A stretch of DNA of 64,000 nt from DAIODI01 sp046349255 (GCA_046349255.1 JAXMCR010000004.1:496001-560000); one strand, 5' to 3'; shown: positions 50,664-59,690, numbered from the stretch's first letter. A program made the numbers and translations. Notes: generated from the sequence alone by a model not told the origin.

Positions 50664-52778
50664 ATGTCGCAATTTCAGGGGAACTTGCTCGCTCCGGACA
50701 CACCTTCCCCGAAAGGGCCTCCGGATTGGCTCCAGCACGCGGTCACGATCGCCGGCGTGGTGGGTTTCTCCTGCGACGTCGACAAGGGCGTAGTGTCCCG
50801 CTCGTCAAACAGCATGAGCGTGCTCGGCGTGTCTGACAGCGGGCATTCGGGAGAATGGTCCGAACTCATCGTGCCGGAGGACCGCGCCTATTTCCAGGCC
50901 GCGATGGGTGGGCTGACGCCACAGTTTCCCCGCTACGAAGTCGAGTACCGCATCCGCCACGGCCTCACGGGGTTCCGGTTCTGGGTGCTTGATCGCGGCG
51001 AGGCGGAATACGATGAGGAAGGCAACCGCACGCACGTGCGCGGGGCCATCATGGACCTGAGCACCCGCATTCGCGGCGAGGTCGAGTTGCGCCAGGGAGC
51101 GCGGCTGACGTCTGTCGCCTTTGCGGCGGCGCGGATGGGTGCCTGGCACTACGATCCGGCGCATCGGCTGCTTGCGTGCTCCGATGAACTGCTTGCCATG
51201 TTCAGTATTCCCCGTAGCGAGTTCGACGGCAACTTGTCGACCTTTGAAAAGCTCATTCATCCCGACGACGTGAGGCTGTGGAACAGCTCCGGCAGGGGTC
51301 CTTTCTTCGCCGACGATTCCTTCGAGGTCGAGTTCCGCGGCCGCGGGGCCGGCGGCGAGGTGCGCTGGTTCCTGTCGCGCGGCGAGGTCGCGCGCAGGAT
51401 GGACGGCACGGTGATAGAATCATACGGCGTGATGATCGACATCACCGAGCGGAAGCAGGCCGAGCAGGCCGCCGCGCACCTCGCCGCCATCATCACGTCT
51501 TCCGAAGACGCCATCCTGTCGAAAACCATGACCGGCATCGTCACGAGCTGGAACCGTGCTGCCGAGCGCATGTTCGGCTTCACCGCCGAGGAGATCATCG
51601 GCGCGCCGATAACTCACATCCTTCTGCCTGAAGCGCAGTCTGAGGAAGCAGAGATCCTCGCCACCATTGCGCGCGGGGAATCGATCGCGGCTTACGAGTC
51701 CCGGCGTATGGCGAAGGATGGTCGTGTCGTCCACGTGTCGCTGTCGGTGTCTCCCATCCGCAACCAGTCGGGGCACGTCATCGGCGCCTCGACGATCGCC
51801 CGGGACCTGACCGATCGCCTGCGTCACCTCCAGGTGTTGCGCCAGAGCGAGGAGCGGCTCCGGCTCGCGTTGAAGGGTGCACGCGCTGGCGCGTGGGACT
51901 ATGATGCGGTGCGCAACGAGATGCACTGGTCACAAGAGATGTTCGAGCTCTACGGGCTCGATCCCGGCAGCGCCGTCCCGGACGAGAAGGCGAGGCTCGA
52001 GATGGTCGAACCATCACACCGGATGCGGGTCGATCTCGAGTTTCGCTCTGCCTTGAAGGAGGGCCGCTCGATTGCGCTCGAGTACCCCATCGTGCGGTCT
52101 GACGGCACGCAGACCTGGACGATGATGTCAGGCGACATTTTTCTAGACCCGGACGGCACGCCCCTCGCGGCGCGTGGCATCTGTCAGGACATCACCGAGC
52201 GCAAGAACCTGCAAAGCCGGCAGGCGATCCTGCTGCGGGAACTGTCGCACCGGGTGAAGAACAGCCTGGCGATCGTCCTCTCTATCGCGCGCCAGACCCT
52301 GCACACGCACAGTGATCCGAAGAGCTTCGTGGAAGCGTTCGAGGGACGCGTCCGCAGCCTTGCGCAGTCGCACAACTTGCTCACGGAGGGCGAACTGGCC
52401 TCCGCCCGCGTGTCCGACATCATTCGCGGCCAGCTCTCCGGTATCGTGGGCGATATCGACGACCGCCTCGAGCTGAAGGGGCCTGACGTGGCGCTGACGT
52501 CCGAGCATGCGACGCAACTTGGCATGATCCTGCATGAACTTGCGACCAACGCGGTAAAGCATGGGGCACTTTCGGTTCCAACCGGCCGAATTCTGATCCG
52601 CTGGCTCGCGTCGCGCGGTCGGCTATGTCTGACCTGGCGCGAACGCGGCGGCCCCCCGATCGAGAAACCTCCGGAAAAGTCGGGCTTTGGCACTCGCCTC
52701 ATCGACAGCAGCTCCCGGCGTGTGTCGAGGCGGTTCGAGCGTGATGGGCTGACGGCGCGCTTCGAATTGCGCATCTAG
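50664..52778 (+). CDS. Soluble multi-PAS HWE-family sensor histidine kinase
   Basis: Cytoplasmic kinase, 704 aa, with about four PAS/PAC units (PAC endings such as IDITERKQAEQ, STIARDLTDRL, ICQDITERKN). The HWE catalytic core has phospho-acceptor His529 in ELSHRVKNS, HELATNAVKHGALS for ATP binding and WRERGGP with the W-x-E hallmark. There is no transmembrane segment. HWE/HisKA_2 kinases are the usual phosphodonors of PhyR; the location 2 kb from phyR2/nepR fits that role. No flavin-binding Cys (GRNCRFLQ type) is seen, so blue-light sensing is not supported. Confidence 0.88.
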   Translation: MSQFQGNLLAPDTPSPKGPPDWLQHAVTIAGVVGFSCDVDKGVVSRSSNSMSVLGVSDSGHSGEWSELIVPEDRAYFQAAMGGLTPQFPRYEVEYRIRHGLTGFRFWVLDRGEAEYDEEGNRTHVRGAIMDLSTRIRGEVELRQGARLTSVAFAAARMGAWHYDPAHRLLACSDELLAMFSIPRSEFDGNLSTFEKLIHPDDVRLWNSSGRGPFFADDSFEVEFRGRGAGGEVRWFLSRGEVARRMDGTVIESYGVMIDITERKQAEQAAAHLAAIITSSEDAILSKTMTGIVTSWNRAAERMFGFTAEEIIGAPITHILLPEAQSEEAEILATIARGESIAAYESRRMAKDGRVVHVSLSVSPIRNQSGHVIGASTIARDLTDRLRHLQVLRQSEERLRLALKGARAGAWDYDAVRNEMHWSQEMFELYGLDPGSAVPDEKARLEMVEPSHRMRVDLEFRSALKEGRSIALEYPIVRSDGTQTWTMMSGDIFLDPDGTPLAARGICQDITERKNLQSRQAILLRELSHRVKNSLAIVLSIARQTLHTHSDPKSFVEAFEGRVRSLAQSHNLLTEGELASARVSDIIRGQLSGIVGDIDDRLELKGPDVALTSEHATQLGMILHELATNAVKHGALSVPTGRILIRWLASRGRLCLTWRERGGPPIEKPPEKSGFGTRLIDSSSRRVSRRFERDGLTARFELRI

Positions 52779-52780
52779 AC

Positions 52781-52805
52781 GGAACCAAAGTCGGTCTGCG
52801 GCGTT
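52781..52805 (+). promoter_or_regulatory. Candidate EcfG promoter for the membrane kinase gene
   Basis: GGAAC, 16 bases, CGTT: a full match directly after the HWE kinase stop. Confidence 0.65.
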
Positions 52806-52907
52806 GGTGGCCAGCGCTCGTACCGAACGCGCTTTGGCAGGTCCCGAGCCTGCCCAATGAACTCGGCCCGTGCATCGTGCGGAGCCACGAAGGAAAGACA
52901 CCGGGGG

Positions 52908-54434
52908 ATGCAGCGAAGCTGGAGACTTGCTGCGGGCGGGTTCGTCGTCATCACCGGGATTCTCTCGACAGTCCTGATCACGCTCGACCGGCAGGCGACC
53001 ATTCGAGCCATGCAGGAACGCGCCACCGCAACCGTGCACATGCTGGTGGCGCACGTCGATGCGGCTGCGGACGCTGCGGCGAGGGTGGTGCGTGCTGCGA
53101 CACCTCTGGCATTGCAAGCCGTCGGCGACGGCGATCCAAGGCTCGTGCAGGAGAGTCTCGCGCACCTTGTCACCGGCGATACGCTGATTTCCGCCATCCG
53201 CATCATCGACAGTACCGGATTGGTCGTGGCCGACAGCCGAAGGTATCCACCCCCGCAATCATCGGTTGCGGGCAGGGCCTTCTTCGAAGCCCACAAGAAC
53301 GGCCGACCGGCGCACGTCATCGACGTCGACGATACGACGGCCGCTCCGGACGCACAGGGTCAGGAATTCAGCTACAGCGAAGCAATTCGGGAAGGTGACA
53401 CGCTGAAGGCGCTGATCGCTGTCTCTTTCTATCGCAGCGATTTCGAGACGCTGTACCGGGAAGTCGCCAATTGGCCGGATGCTCGCGTGGCGCTGTATTC
53501 GGACACAGGCCACCAGCTCGCAGCATTCGAATCCGGACCACCGGTTTCGCCAGGCTACCTTTCAAACTTGCGCAAGACGTTTGCCACGGCGCCGAGCGGG
53601 ACCGGCTTCGTCGATGATGACGGCGCGTTGCGGTTGATCGCGTGGGACCGTTCACGCGTCGTACCGGACGTAACGGCCACTAGCTCCCAGCCGCTTGCGA
53701 GCCTGCTGGACGGGTGGCGCCTGCGCGCATTTCTGATCGCAAGCCTCACGGTTCTGGCCGATCTGATGTTCCTTGCCCTTGCAGCGTACGCCCTTCGCAC
53801 GCAAAGGTTGCGTCAACGGGCCGAAGTAACCGCGCTCGCGGCGCGTGAAATGCATCACCGTTTCAAGAATGCCCTGCAGCTCGTCTCGAGTCTCGTTCGG
53901 CTGCGGTCCAACCGCTACGGCAACGAGGAGGTTCAGTCGGTTGTGGGCGAGGTGACGCGCGACCTTTCGGCGGTCGCCGAGGCTTTCACCGCGATGGACA
54001 ATGCGCCGATGGTCGAGGGCTTCGACGTCAACCGCATCATCGCCTCGATCTGCGACCAGTTACGGGCGAGCCGTGACGCTGGGTTGCGATTCACGCCTGC
54101 CGCTCAGCCGTTGATGGTCGACGGCGATGTCGCCACGCGCCTGTCGATCATCGTCAGTGAACTCGTCGCACACGCAATGTCGACAGGCCGCGAAGGAATC
54201 CATGTGAGTTGCGAGAGTACGGGCGAGGCACTGCTCATTGACGTGACGGACGGGGAGGCGGGGCCGAAGCAGACCGCGAATGGCATCAAGGGTCTCGGCC
54301 TTAAGGCGGTGAACGCGATTGTGCTTGGAATGGGCGCGACGATCAGTACACGTCCGGGAACTGCAATGCGACCCAGCATCATCCGTGTGGAAGTGCCGCA
54401 TCGCGCGCTCACCGGAGAGACGGAGGCCTACTGA
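52908..54434 (+). CDS. Membrane HisKA_2-family sensor histidine kinase with a periplasmic sensor domain
   Basis: Kinase of 508 aa from the ATG at 52908 (an upstream in-frame ATG at 52857 is possible). It has a transmembrane helix (about 8-28), a periplasmic domain of about 240 residues of the dCache-like type, a second helix (about 275-300) and the HisKA_2 core with REMHHRFKNALQLVSSLVRL (phospho-His317). The ATPase part is degenerate: the first acidic box reads VSELVAHAMS in place of NEL-TNA. The likely signal is periplasmic; the likely target is PhyR. Confidence 0.85.
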   Translation: MQRSWRLAAGGFVVITGILSTVLITLDRQATIRAMQERATATVHMLVAHVDAAADAAARVVRAATPLALQAVGDGDPRLVQESLAHLVTGDTLISAIRIIDSTGLVVADSRRYPPPQSSVAGRAFFEAHKNGRPAHVIDVDDTTAAPDAQGQEFSYSEAIREGDTLKALIAVSFYRSDFETLYREVANWPDARVALYSDTGHQLAAFESGPPVSPGYLSNLRKTFATAPSGTGFVDDDGALRLIAWDRSRVVPDVTATSSQPLASLLDGWRLRAFLIASLTVLADLMFLALAAYALRTQRLRQRAEVTALAAREMHHRFKNALQLVSSLVRLRSNRYGNEEVQSVVGEVTRDLSAVAEAFTAMDNAPMVEGFDVNRIIASICDQLRASRDAGLRFTPAAQPLMVDGDVATRLSIIVSELVAHAMSTGREGIHVSCESTGEALLIDVTDGEAGPKQTANGIKGLGLKAVNAIVLGMGATISTRPGTAMRPSIIRVEVPHRALTGETEAY

Positions 54435-54757
54435 CCGGCGTAGCGCTTCCGGGTGATGCTGCGTTCTATAAGGGTTGCCTGGGCCAAGGTGCCCCGGGAG
54501 CAGGGCAGGTCCAACGGATCGCAGGACACCCTCGCTGTAACGCACGCCTCTACGGTGGACTTCAGACCCGGAAACGGACGTCGCGTCGGAACGGAAGTGT
54601 TCAACGCTTCCAAGCGGGAGAGCGCCATCGACAGCGTGACGGGAAGCGGCGCCGCGAGACACTCATCGGTTGCCACCCGGAGCCGCGCTCCGATTGTGGC
54701 CCGGGTTTCCCCGGAAAGTCTTGCAGGCATTTCAGGCCCAAACCGTTGTTTCACCAT
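54428..54757 (-). CDS. nepR: NepR anti-sigma factor
   Basis: Protein of 109 aa. Residues 21-52 carry ATIGARLRVATDECLAAPLP followed by a second helix ending LSRLEAL, which matches the NepR core (IGxxLRxxYDxxxxEPxPdrf..LLxxL) in helix pattern and spacing. It binds EcfG and is removed by phosphorylated PhyR. Its gene is divergent from phyR2 and each has its own EcfG promoter, the classic nepR-phyR layout. Unusually, about 55 extra residues follow the core. The ATG at 54757 is 29 bp from the promoter element; 54730 is an alternative. Confidence 0.7.
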   Translation of the reverse strand: MVKQRFGPEMPARLSGETRATIGARLRVATDECLAAPLPVTLSMALSRLEALNTSVPTRRPFPGLKSTVEACVTARVSCDPLDLPCSRGTLAQATLIERSITRKRYAGQ

Positions 54758-54785
54758 TACCTGTGCTTGTGAGCACCTCTGCCGG

Positions 54786-54810
54786 AACGGCTTCACGGGC
54801 AATTGGTTCC
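54786..54810 (-). promoter_or_regulatory. Candidate EcfG promoter for nepR
   Basis: On the minus strand GGAAC, 16 bases, CGTT. A full match in the nepR-phyR divergent gap. Confidence 0.68.
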
Positions 54811-54819
54811 CCAACCAAT

Positions 54820-54845
54820 GGAACAAAGGGTGTGGATGACGCGTT
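54820..54845 (+). promoter_or_regulatory. Candidate EcfG promoter for phyR paralogue 2
   Basis: GGAAC, 17 bases, CGTT; 48 bp before the ATG at 54893. The divergent pair of promoters is joined by the small palindrome ATTGGTT-CCCC-AACCAAT. Confidence 0.7.
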
Positions 54846-54892
54846 TAGAGCTCCGGATAGAACGCCAACTTCACCAACAAGGGGGAGGGGTC

Positions 54893-55672
54893 ATGAACCT
54901 CGCCGAATGCATCAGGCCGCATCTGCCGTATGCGCGCCGATTTGCCCGGGCGCTTACCGGAAGTCAGGAAAGCGGTGATGCGTATGTCGCGGCGACCCTT
55001 GAGGCTATCATCGCCGACCCGAGCCTGTTGCGTCCGGCGGACGCGAAAGTCGACCTCTACAAGGTTCTCCTGAGCCTCTGGGACGGCTTGCCCGCCAATC
55101 GCAGGGCTTCAGATCGCGACGATCCTTCGAAGAAGTTGCAAAAGATAACGCCGCGTCCGCGGCAGGCGTTCCTGTTGCTCAACGTGGAGGGCTTCTCCCG
55201 CCAAGAGGCCGCCGAGATTCTTGGCGCAACGTCGGAGGAACTCGACAGGCTTCTCGATACGGCGTCACAGGAGATGGCCGCCGGAATTGCCACCACCGTT
55301 CTCATCATCGAGGACGAGCCGCTGATCGCGATGGACATCGAGAACATCGTGGAGCAACTCGGGCACGCGGTGATCGGCATCGCGCGAACGCGCGAGGAGG
55401 CGATCGAGGCGGTATCAAAGCGTCGCCCCGGTTTGATTCTCGCCGACATCCATCTTGCCGACGGCAGTTCCGGCATCGATGCCATCAATGAGATCGTCAA
55501 GGAATGCGAGGTACCGGCGATCTTCGTCACGGCATATCCAGAGCGCCTCCTGAGCGGCGTACGCGCCGAACCGACGTTCCTCGTAACGAAGCCGTTCCTG
55601 CCGGAATCGCTGCGCGGCATCATTAGCCAGGCGCTGTTCTTCGATCAAAGCGCGGTGCACGTCCCGGCGTGA
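54893..55672 (+). CDS. phyR: PhyR general-stress response regulator, paralogue 2
   Basis: Second PhyR, 259 aa, with an EcfG-like sigma domain (1-125) and a receiver domain (phosphoacceptor Asp185 in ADIHLADG, acidic pair near 141 and a LVTKPF Lys). The ATG at 54893 follows GGGGGAGGGG. It is autoregulated by an EcfG promoter and divergent from nepR, and lies next to two candidate kinases, so it is likely the main GSR switch. Confidence 0.9.
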   Translation: MNLAECIRPHLPYARRFARALTGSQESGDAYVAATLEAIIADPSLLRPADAKVDLYKVLLSLWDGLPANRRASDRDDPSKKLQKITPRPRQAFLLLNVEGFSRQEAAEILGATSEELDRLLDTASQEMAAGIATTVLIIEDEPLIAMDIENIVEQLGHAVIGIARTREEAIEAVSKRRPGLILADIHLADGSSGIDAINEIVKECEVPAIFVTAYPERLLSGVRAEPTFLVTKPFLPESLRGIISQALFFDQSAVHVPA

Positions 55673-55693
55673 TCGGCGGATCCCGCACGAGCG

Positions 55694-55719
55694 GGAACTC
55701 CGGCGGTAGACGGACCATT
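55694..55719 (+). promoter_or_regulatory. Candidate EcfG promoter (one mismatch) for 55750-55905
   Basis: GGAAC, 17 bases, CATT. Confidence 0.4.
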
Positions 55720-55749
55720 TCGCCTTCGTTGTCCAAGACGGAGGCGAAC

Positions 55750-55905
55750 ATGACATATGATCCCAATACGACGAACCAGCCCGGCTACGTGCCGCCGATG
55801 CGGCGCGAGGGGATGAGCGGAATCGACTTTGCGCCGTTCATCGCTGCCGCTGTGTTGGTGTGGGGCCCGCTTGCTGCCGGGGCTTTCCTCCACGGCCATC
55901 TCTGA
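55750..55905 (+). CDS. Small single-span membrane protein
   Basis: Protein of 51 aa with a polar N-terminus (MTYDPNTTNQPGYVPP) and a C-terminal hydrophobic helix (DFAPFIAAAVLVWGPLAAGA). No family recognised. GGAGGCGA precedes the ATG. Confidence 0.55.
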   Translation: MTYDPNTTNQPGYVPPMRREGMSGIDFAPFIAAAVLVWGPLAAGAFLHGHL

Positions 55906-56007
55906 TTTCTTCCATTCGTTCTCTGGCTTGCGGGCGGGGCTTCGGCTCCGCCCGCAACGATGCTGGCATCCAGCGCGCGGCGCCGTTTCACCTGCAGATG
56001 CAATACC

Positions 56008-56032
56008 GGAACCAACCGCAGAAATTTCCGTT
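56008..56032 (+). promoter_or_regulatory. Candidate EcfG promoter for the glycan operon
   Basis: GGAAC, 16 bases, CGTT: a full match 30-36 bp before the glycosyltransferase start. Confidence 0.7.
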
Positions 56033-56061
56033 CACGATCCACATACTTCCAACATCGAAGG

Positions 56062-57228
56062 ATGACGATGCTGACGCGAGCTTCCGCGAGACCCCTTCTC
56101 ATTTGTCTGTCGCATCTCAGGTGGAAGGGGGTTTGGCAGCGGCCGCAGCATCTGATGTCGCGCGCTGGCCGGAACTACGACGTCGTGTTCTTCGAGGAAC
56201 CCGTCGCGCACGGCAAAGGTCCGAACTGGCTGCGCATTGAGCGCGTGCTGGACCACGTGTCGATCGCCACCCCGTATGTCGACAAGGACCTGTCGCTGGC
56301 AAAGCTCATCGATGTGCAGCGCCAGTTCATCGAAACGCTGACGAAGGATCGCAAGGGCGAGCAAACGATCGCCTGGTACTACACGCCGATGGCGTACTCG
56401 TTTGCAGGAAGCGTGCCGTTCGACGCGACCCTCTACGACTGCATGGACGAACTTTCCTGTTTCAAGAACGCCCCAAACCAGATCGCCGCGAAGGAGCGCG
56501 AGCTGCTTGCGGAAGCAGACCTCGTCTTTGCCGGTGGCCGGAGCCTCTACGACGCGAAGCGCCGCCTGCACGACAACGTTCACCTGTTTCCGAGCAGTGT
56601 CGACGTCGCCCATTTCCTGCCAGCTCGCGCTCCGGGACTTGAACCAGAAGACCAGGCCGCGCTCGGCAAGCCCCGCATCGGCTACTACGCGGTCATCGAC
56701 GAACGCTTCGACATTCCGTTCTTCCGCAAGGTGGCGCAGCTGCGCCCCGACTGGACCTTCGTCGTGATCGGCCCGGTGGCGAAAATCTCCGAGGAGGATC
56801 TTCCGCACGAGGACAACATCGAATGGCTGGGCATGCGGGATTATCGCGACCTGCCCTCCTACATGCGGGGCTGGGATGCGGTGCTGATGCCGTTCGCGCT
56901 CAACGAGTCCACACGATACATCAGCCCGACGAAGACGCCGGAGTTCCTGGCTGCCGGATTGCCGGTCGTGTCGACGCCGGTTGCTGACGTGGTTAGCGAG
57001 TACGGATCCTCAGGGCTGGTCGAGATCGCGGCGACGGCGGAGGAGGCGGTTGCTAAGCTCGACGTTGTAATGCGGCGCGAGCGTACCGCTTGGCTCGAGC
57101 GGGTGGACGCCCATCTGCAGCGCTCTTCCTGGAGTGAGACGTGGCAGAAAATGGAAGCGCGCATCGAGGAGGCGCTGGACCGCAAAACTGAGCCGATGCC
57201 GGAGATCCTGGAAGCGGCGCATGTTTGA
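56062..57228 (+). CDS. Glycosyltransferase family 1-like protein
   Basis: GT-B-type glycosyltransferase, 388 aa from the ATG at 56062 (56068 equally possible, with GAAGGA upstream). It has the N-terminal CLSHLRWKGVWQRPQHLMSR segment and the C-terminal EYGSSGLVEIAATAEEAVAKL donor domain. SPTKTPEFLAAGLPVVSTPVADV is the sugar-nucleotide loop. It is the first gene of an operon with UDP-galactopyranose mutase and a GH1-like enzyme, so a galactofuranosyltransferase role is possible. Confidence 0.82.
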   Translation: MTMLTRASARPLLICLSHLRWKGVWQRPQHLMSRAGRNYDVVFFEEPVAHGKGPNWLRIERVLDHVSIATPYVDKDLSLAKLIDVQRQFIETLTKDRKGEQTIAWYYTPMAYSFAGSVPFDATLYDCMDELSCFKNAPNQIAAKERELLAEADLVFAGGRSLYDAKRRLHDNVHLFPSSVDVAHFLPARAPGLEPEDQAALGKPRIGYYAVIDERFDIPFFRKVAQLRPDWTFVVIGPVAKISEEDLPHEDNIEWLGMRDYRDLPSYMRGWDAVLMPFALNESTRYISPTKTPEFLAAGLPVVSTPVADVVSEYGSSGLVEIAATAEEAVAKLDVVMRRERTAWLERVDAHLQRSSWSETWQKMEARIEEALDRKTEPMPEILEAAHV

Positions 57229-58366
57229 CTGGCTTATCGTGGGCGCCGGATTTGCGGGTAGCGTGCTGGCCGAGCGGATCGCCAACGTGCGGGGCGAGAC
57301 CGTACTGGTCATCGACAAGCGCGGCCACATTGGAGGCAACGCCTTCGATCACCTGAACGAAGACGGTGTCCTCATTCACCGGTACGGCCCCCACATCTTT
57401 CACACGAATGCGAAGCCCGTGTTCGACTATCTGTCGCGGTTCACGTCATGGCGCCCGTACGAGCATCGCGTGCTTGCGGAAGTCGATGGTCGACTGGTTC
57501 CGATCCCGATCAACCGTACGACCGTTAACGCGCTCTACGATCTCGAACTGAGCGAGGTGGAGACGGAGGCGTTTCTCGCGGCGCGCGCGGAGCCGATCGA
57601 GCATCCGCGCAACGCGGAAGAGAAGGTCGTCAGCCAGGTCGGCCGCGAACTCTACGAGAAGTTCTTCCGCACCTACACGACGAAGCAGTGGGGCCTCGAC
57701 CCGACCGAGCTAGACGCGAGCGTAACCGCGCGCATCCCCGTTCGCTTCGGCGACGACGACCGCTACTTCAGCGACACGTATCAGAGGATGCCGCTCAAGG
57801 GCTATACGCCGATGTTCCAGAAGATGCTGTCGCATCCGAAGATCGCGGTGAGCCTTGGCATGACGCCGGCGCAAGTGGCTACGGGAACCTACCGGCGCAT
57901 GATCTTCACCGGGCCGATCGACGAGTATTACGGCTGCCGTTTCGGGAAGCTGCCGTACCGGTCGCTCCGATTTGAGTTCGAAACCCACGATCGCGAAAGC
58001 TTTCAGCCCGCTGCAGTCGTGAATTATCCGCAGACGGAGCAATTCACCCGCATCACCGAATACAAGAAGCTGACCGGCCAGAGGCATGCCAAGACCACGA
58101 TCAGCCGGGAGTTCCCGCAGGCGGCTGGCGAACCCTTCTACCCGATCCCGCGCCCTGAGAACGCGGCGTTGTTCAAGCGCTACGACACGCTGGCGCGGCA
58201 CGAGCGGAACATGTGGTTCGTCGGACGCCTTGCGAACTACCGCTACTACAATATGGATCAGGTGGTGGCGCAGGCGCTGAAGACGTTCCGCGATATCTGC
58301 GACACGTTGCCGGCTCCAGCGCGGCGCAGTGTGATCACCGTGGAGAATTCAATCTCGGCGTCATGA
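57221..58366 (+). CDS. glf: UDP-galactopyranose mutase
   Basis: FAD enzyme of 381 aa that converts UDP-galactopyranose to UDP-galactofuranose. It has FAD motif VGAGFAGSVLAERIA (7-21), RGHIGGNAFD, the YGPHIFHTN active-site segment and RFEFETHDRESFQ. The ATG overlaps the glycosyltransferase stop by eight bases. Together with the flanking genes it points to a stress-induced galactofuranose-containing glycan. Confidence 0.92.
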   Translation: MFDWLIVGAGFAGSVLAERIANVRGETVLVIDKRGHIGGNAFDHLNEDGVLIHRYGPHIFHTNAKPVFDYLSRFTSWRPYEHRVLAEVDGRLVPIPINRTTVNALYDLELSEVETEAFLAARAEPIEHPRNAEEKVVSQVGRELYEKFFRTYTTKQWGLDPTELDASVTARIPVRFGDDDRYFSDTYQRMPLKGYTPMFQKMLSHPKIAVSLGMTPAQVATGTYRRMIFTGPIDEYYGCRFGKLPYRSLRFEFETHDRESFQPAAVVNYPQTEQFTRITEYKKLTGQRHAKTTISREFPQAAGEPFYPIPRPENAALFKRYDTLARHERNMWFVGRLANYRYYNMDQVVAQALKTFRDICDTLPAPARRSVITVENSISAS

Positions 58367-59457
58367 GCGTGTTCAAGAGCTTTCTCCTGGGCGGGTTCGA
58401 ATGCGCCGTATTGGCAAAGCCCGACGGTGAACTCCTCGACTACATCGACGATACCGGCCATGCCGCACATGCGCGGGCCGACTACCGGCGCCTAGCGGAA
58501 ACGGGGATCCTCGGTGCCCGCGACGGCCTGCGCTGGTACCTCATCGACCGCGGCAGCTACTATGACTGGTCGAGCGCCATCGGCCAGGTACGGGTGGCGA
58601 GCGAGATGGGCGTCGAGGTGATCTGGGACCTCTGCCACTACGATTGCCCGCCGGACGTCGACATCTGGAGCGAGGCATTCGTCCAGCGCTTCGCCGCGTA
58701 TGCAGCGGCGGCCGCTCGCTTCGTCGCCGACTATTCGTCCCCGCCGTTCCGGTTCTGCCCCGTCAATGAGATGTCATATTGGGCATGGGCCGGCGGTGCG
58801 GCTGGATTGTTCTATCCGTGTGCGCACGAGCGCGCGCACGAACTGAAGCGGCAGCTCGCCCGCGCGTTCATCGCCGGCGCTCGCGCGATCCGAGACGTGC
58901 TGCCGGAGGCGATCATCGTCTCGGCCGAGCCGCTGATCCATGTGCGCTCGACGAACGAGGCGTCCGGCGAAGGCTATAACAACGCCCAGTTCGACGCTGT
59001 GGAGCGGGTGCTGGGCGTCGGAACGGAAGAGCTCGACGGAAGTCCTGATCTGATCGATCTCATCGGAATCAACTACTACCCGCACAACCAGTGGTACGCT
59101 TCCGGCAACACGATTCCGCTGGGTCACTGGGACTACCAGCCGTTGAGTGCGCTTTTGGAAACGGTGAAGAAGCGTTACGGACGGCCGGTGCTACTGACGG
59201 AGACGGGCGCTCACGGCAGCGGCAAGGCGGCCTGGCTGCACTATGTGCTGACGGAGGCGGGAAAGGCGCGGTCCGCAGGGGTGTGGGTCGAAGGCGTCTG
59301 TCTCTATTCGATCGTTTCGTTTCGCCATTGGTTCGATCCGGGGATGAACGACGTCGGACTTTGGGGTCCTGTCGACGCGTTCGGCCATCGTCAGGTCGAC
59401 GAGATCTTCCACGACTTCCTGTCGCGCGTGATCGGTGAAGCAGTATCGCTTACGTGA
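58363..59457 (+). CDS. Short GH1-like beta-glycosidase
   Basis: TIM-barrel protein, 364 aa, about 80-100 aa shorter than normal family 1 glycosidases. The acid/base Glu136 is in CPVNEMS, where the family has NEP, and the nucleophile Glu280 in LLTETGAHG, where the family has TENG. No signal peptide is present. The ATG overlaps the glf stop (ATGA). It may trim or transfer sugars on the glycan made by the two preceding enzymes. Confidence 0.78.
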   Translation: MSVFKSFLLGGFECAVLAKPDGELLDYIDDTGHAAHARADYRRLAETGILGARDGLRWYLIDRGSYYDWSSAIGQVRVASEMGVEVIWDLCHYDCPPDVDIWSEAFVQRFAAYAAAAARFVADYSSPPFRFCPVNEMSYWAWAGGAAGLFYPCAHERAHELKRQLARAFIAGARAIRDVLPEAIIVSAEPLIHVRSTNEASGEGYNNAQFDAVERVLGVGTEELDGSPDLIDLIGINYYPHNQWYASGNTIPLGHWDYQPLSALLETVKKRYGRPVLLTETGAHGSGKAAWLHYVLTEAGKARSAGVWVEGVCLYSIVSFRHWFDPGMNDVGLWGPVDAFGHRQVDEIFHDFLSRVIGEAVSLT

Positions 59458-59461
59458 AGAA

Positions 59462-59483
59462 GGCGGGCCACGATGGACCCGCC
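59462..59483. terminator. Bidirectional hairpin between convergent genes
   Basis: GGCGGGCCA (59462-59470) pairs with TGGACCCGCC (59474-59483), with one bulged base, just after the GH1 gene stop and before the stop of the Gly-rich gene. Confidence 0.45.
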
Positions 59484-59510
59484 TCCGAAGCTCATGTGCG
59501 TGAATCGGCC

Positions 59511-59690
59511 TCAGCGGCTGCTGCCGCCCGAACCGCCCGATCCGCCCTGGCGCTGGCCGCCCTGGCCGCCCGAACCGCCGCCCGAACCGCCGGATCCGCC
59601 CTGGCGCTGACCGCCCTGGCCGCCCGAAGAACCGCCGGACCCGCCCGAGCTGCCGCCCGAACCGCCCGATGCCTTGATCTCTTTGTTCAT
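59511..59690 (-). CDS. Gly/Ser/Gln-rich low-complexity peptide
   Basis: Protein of 59 aa: MNKEIKASGG followed by repeats of GGSGGSS and GGQGGQRQGG (two copies of a GGSGG..GQGGQRQ unit). No structure is expected; it is probably disordered. A one-mismatch GSR promoter lies 64 bp upstream on the minus strand. Confidence 0.55.
   Translation of the reverse strand: MNKEIKASGGSGGSSGGSGGSSGGQGGQRQGGSGGSGGGSGGQGGQRQGGSGGSGGSSR

Noticed and set aside
54453..54839. Plus-strand ORF between the kinase and phyR2
   Set aside because: It is antisense to the nepR-like frame, which has the NepR core and its own promoter. The plus frame has no similarity and no ribosome site.
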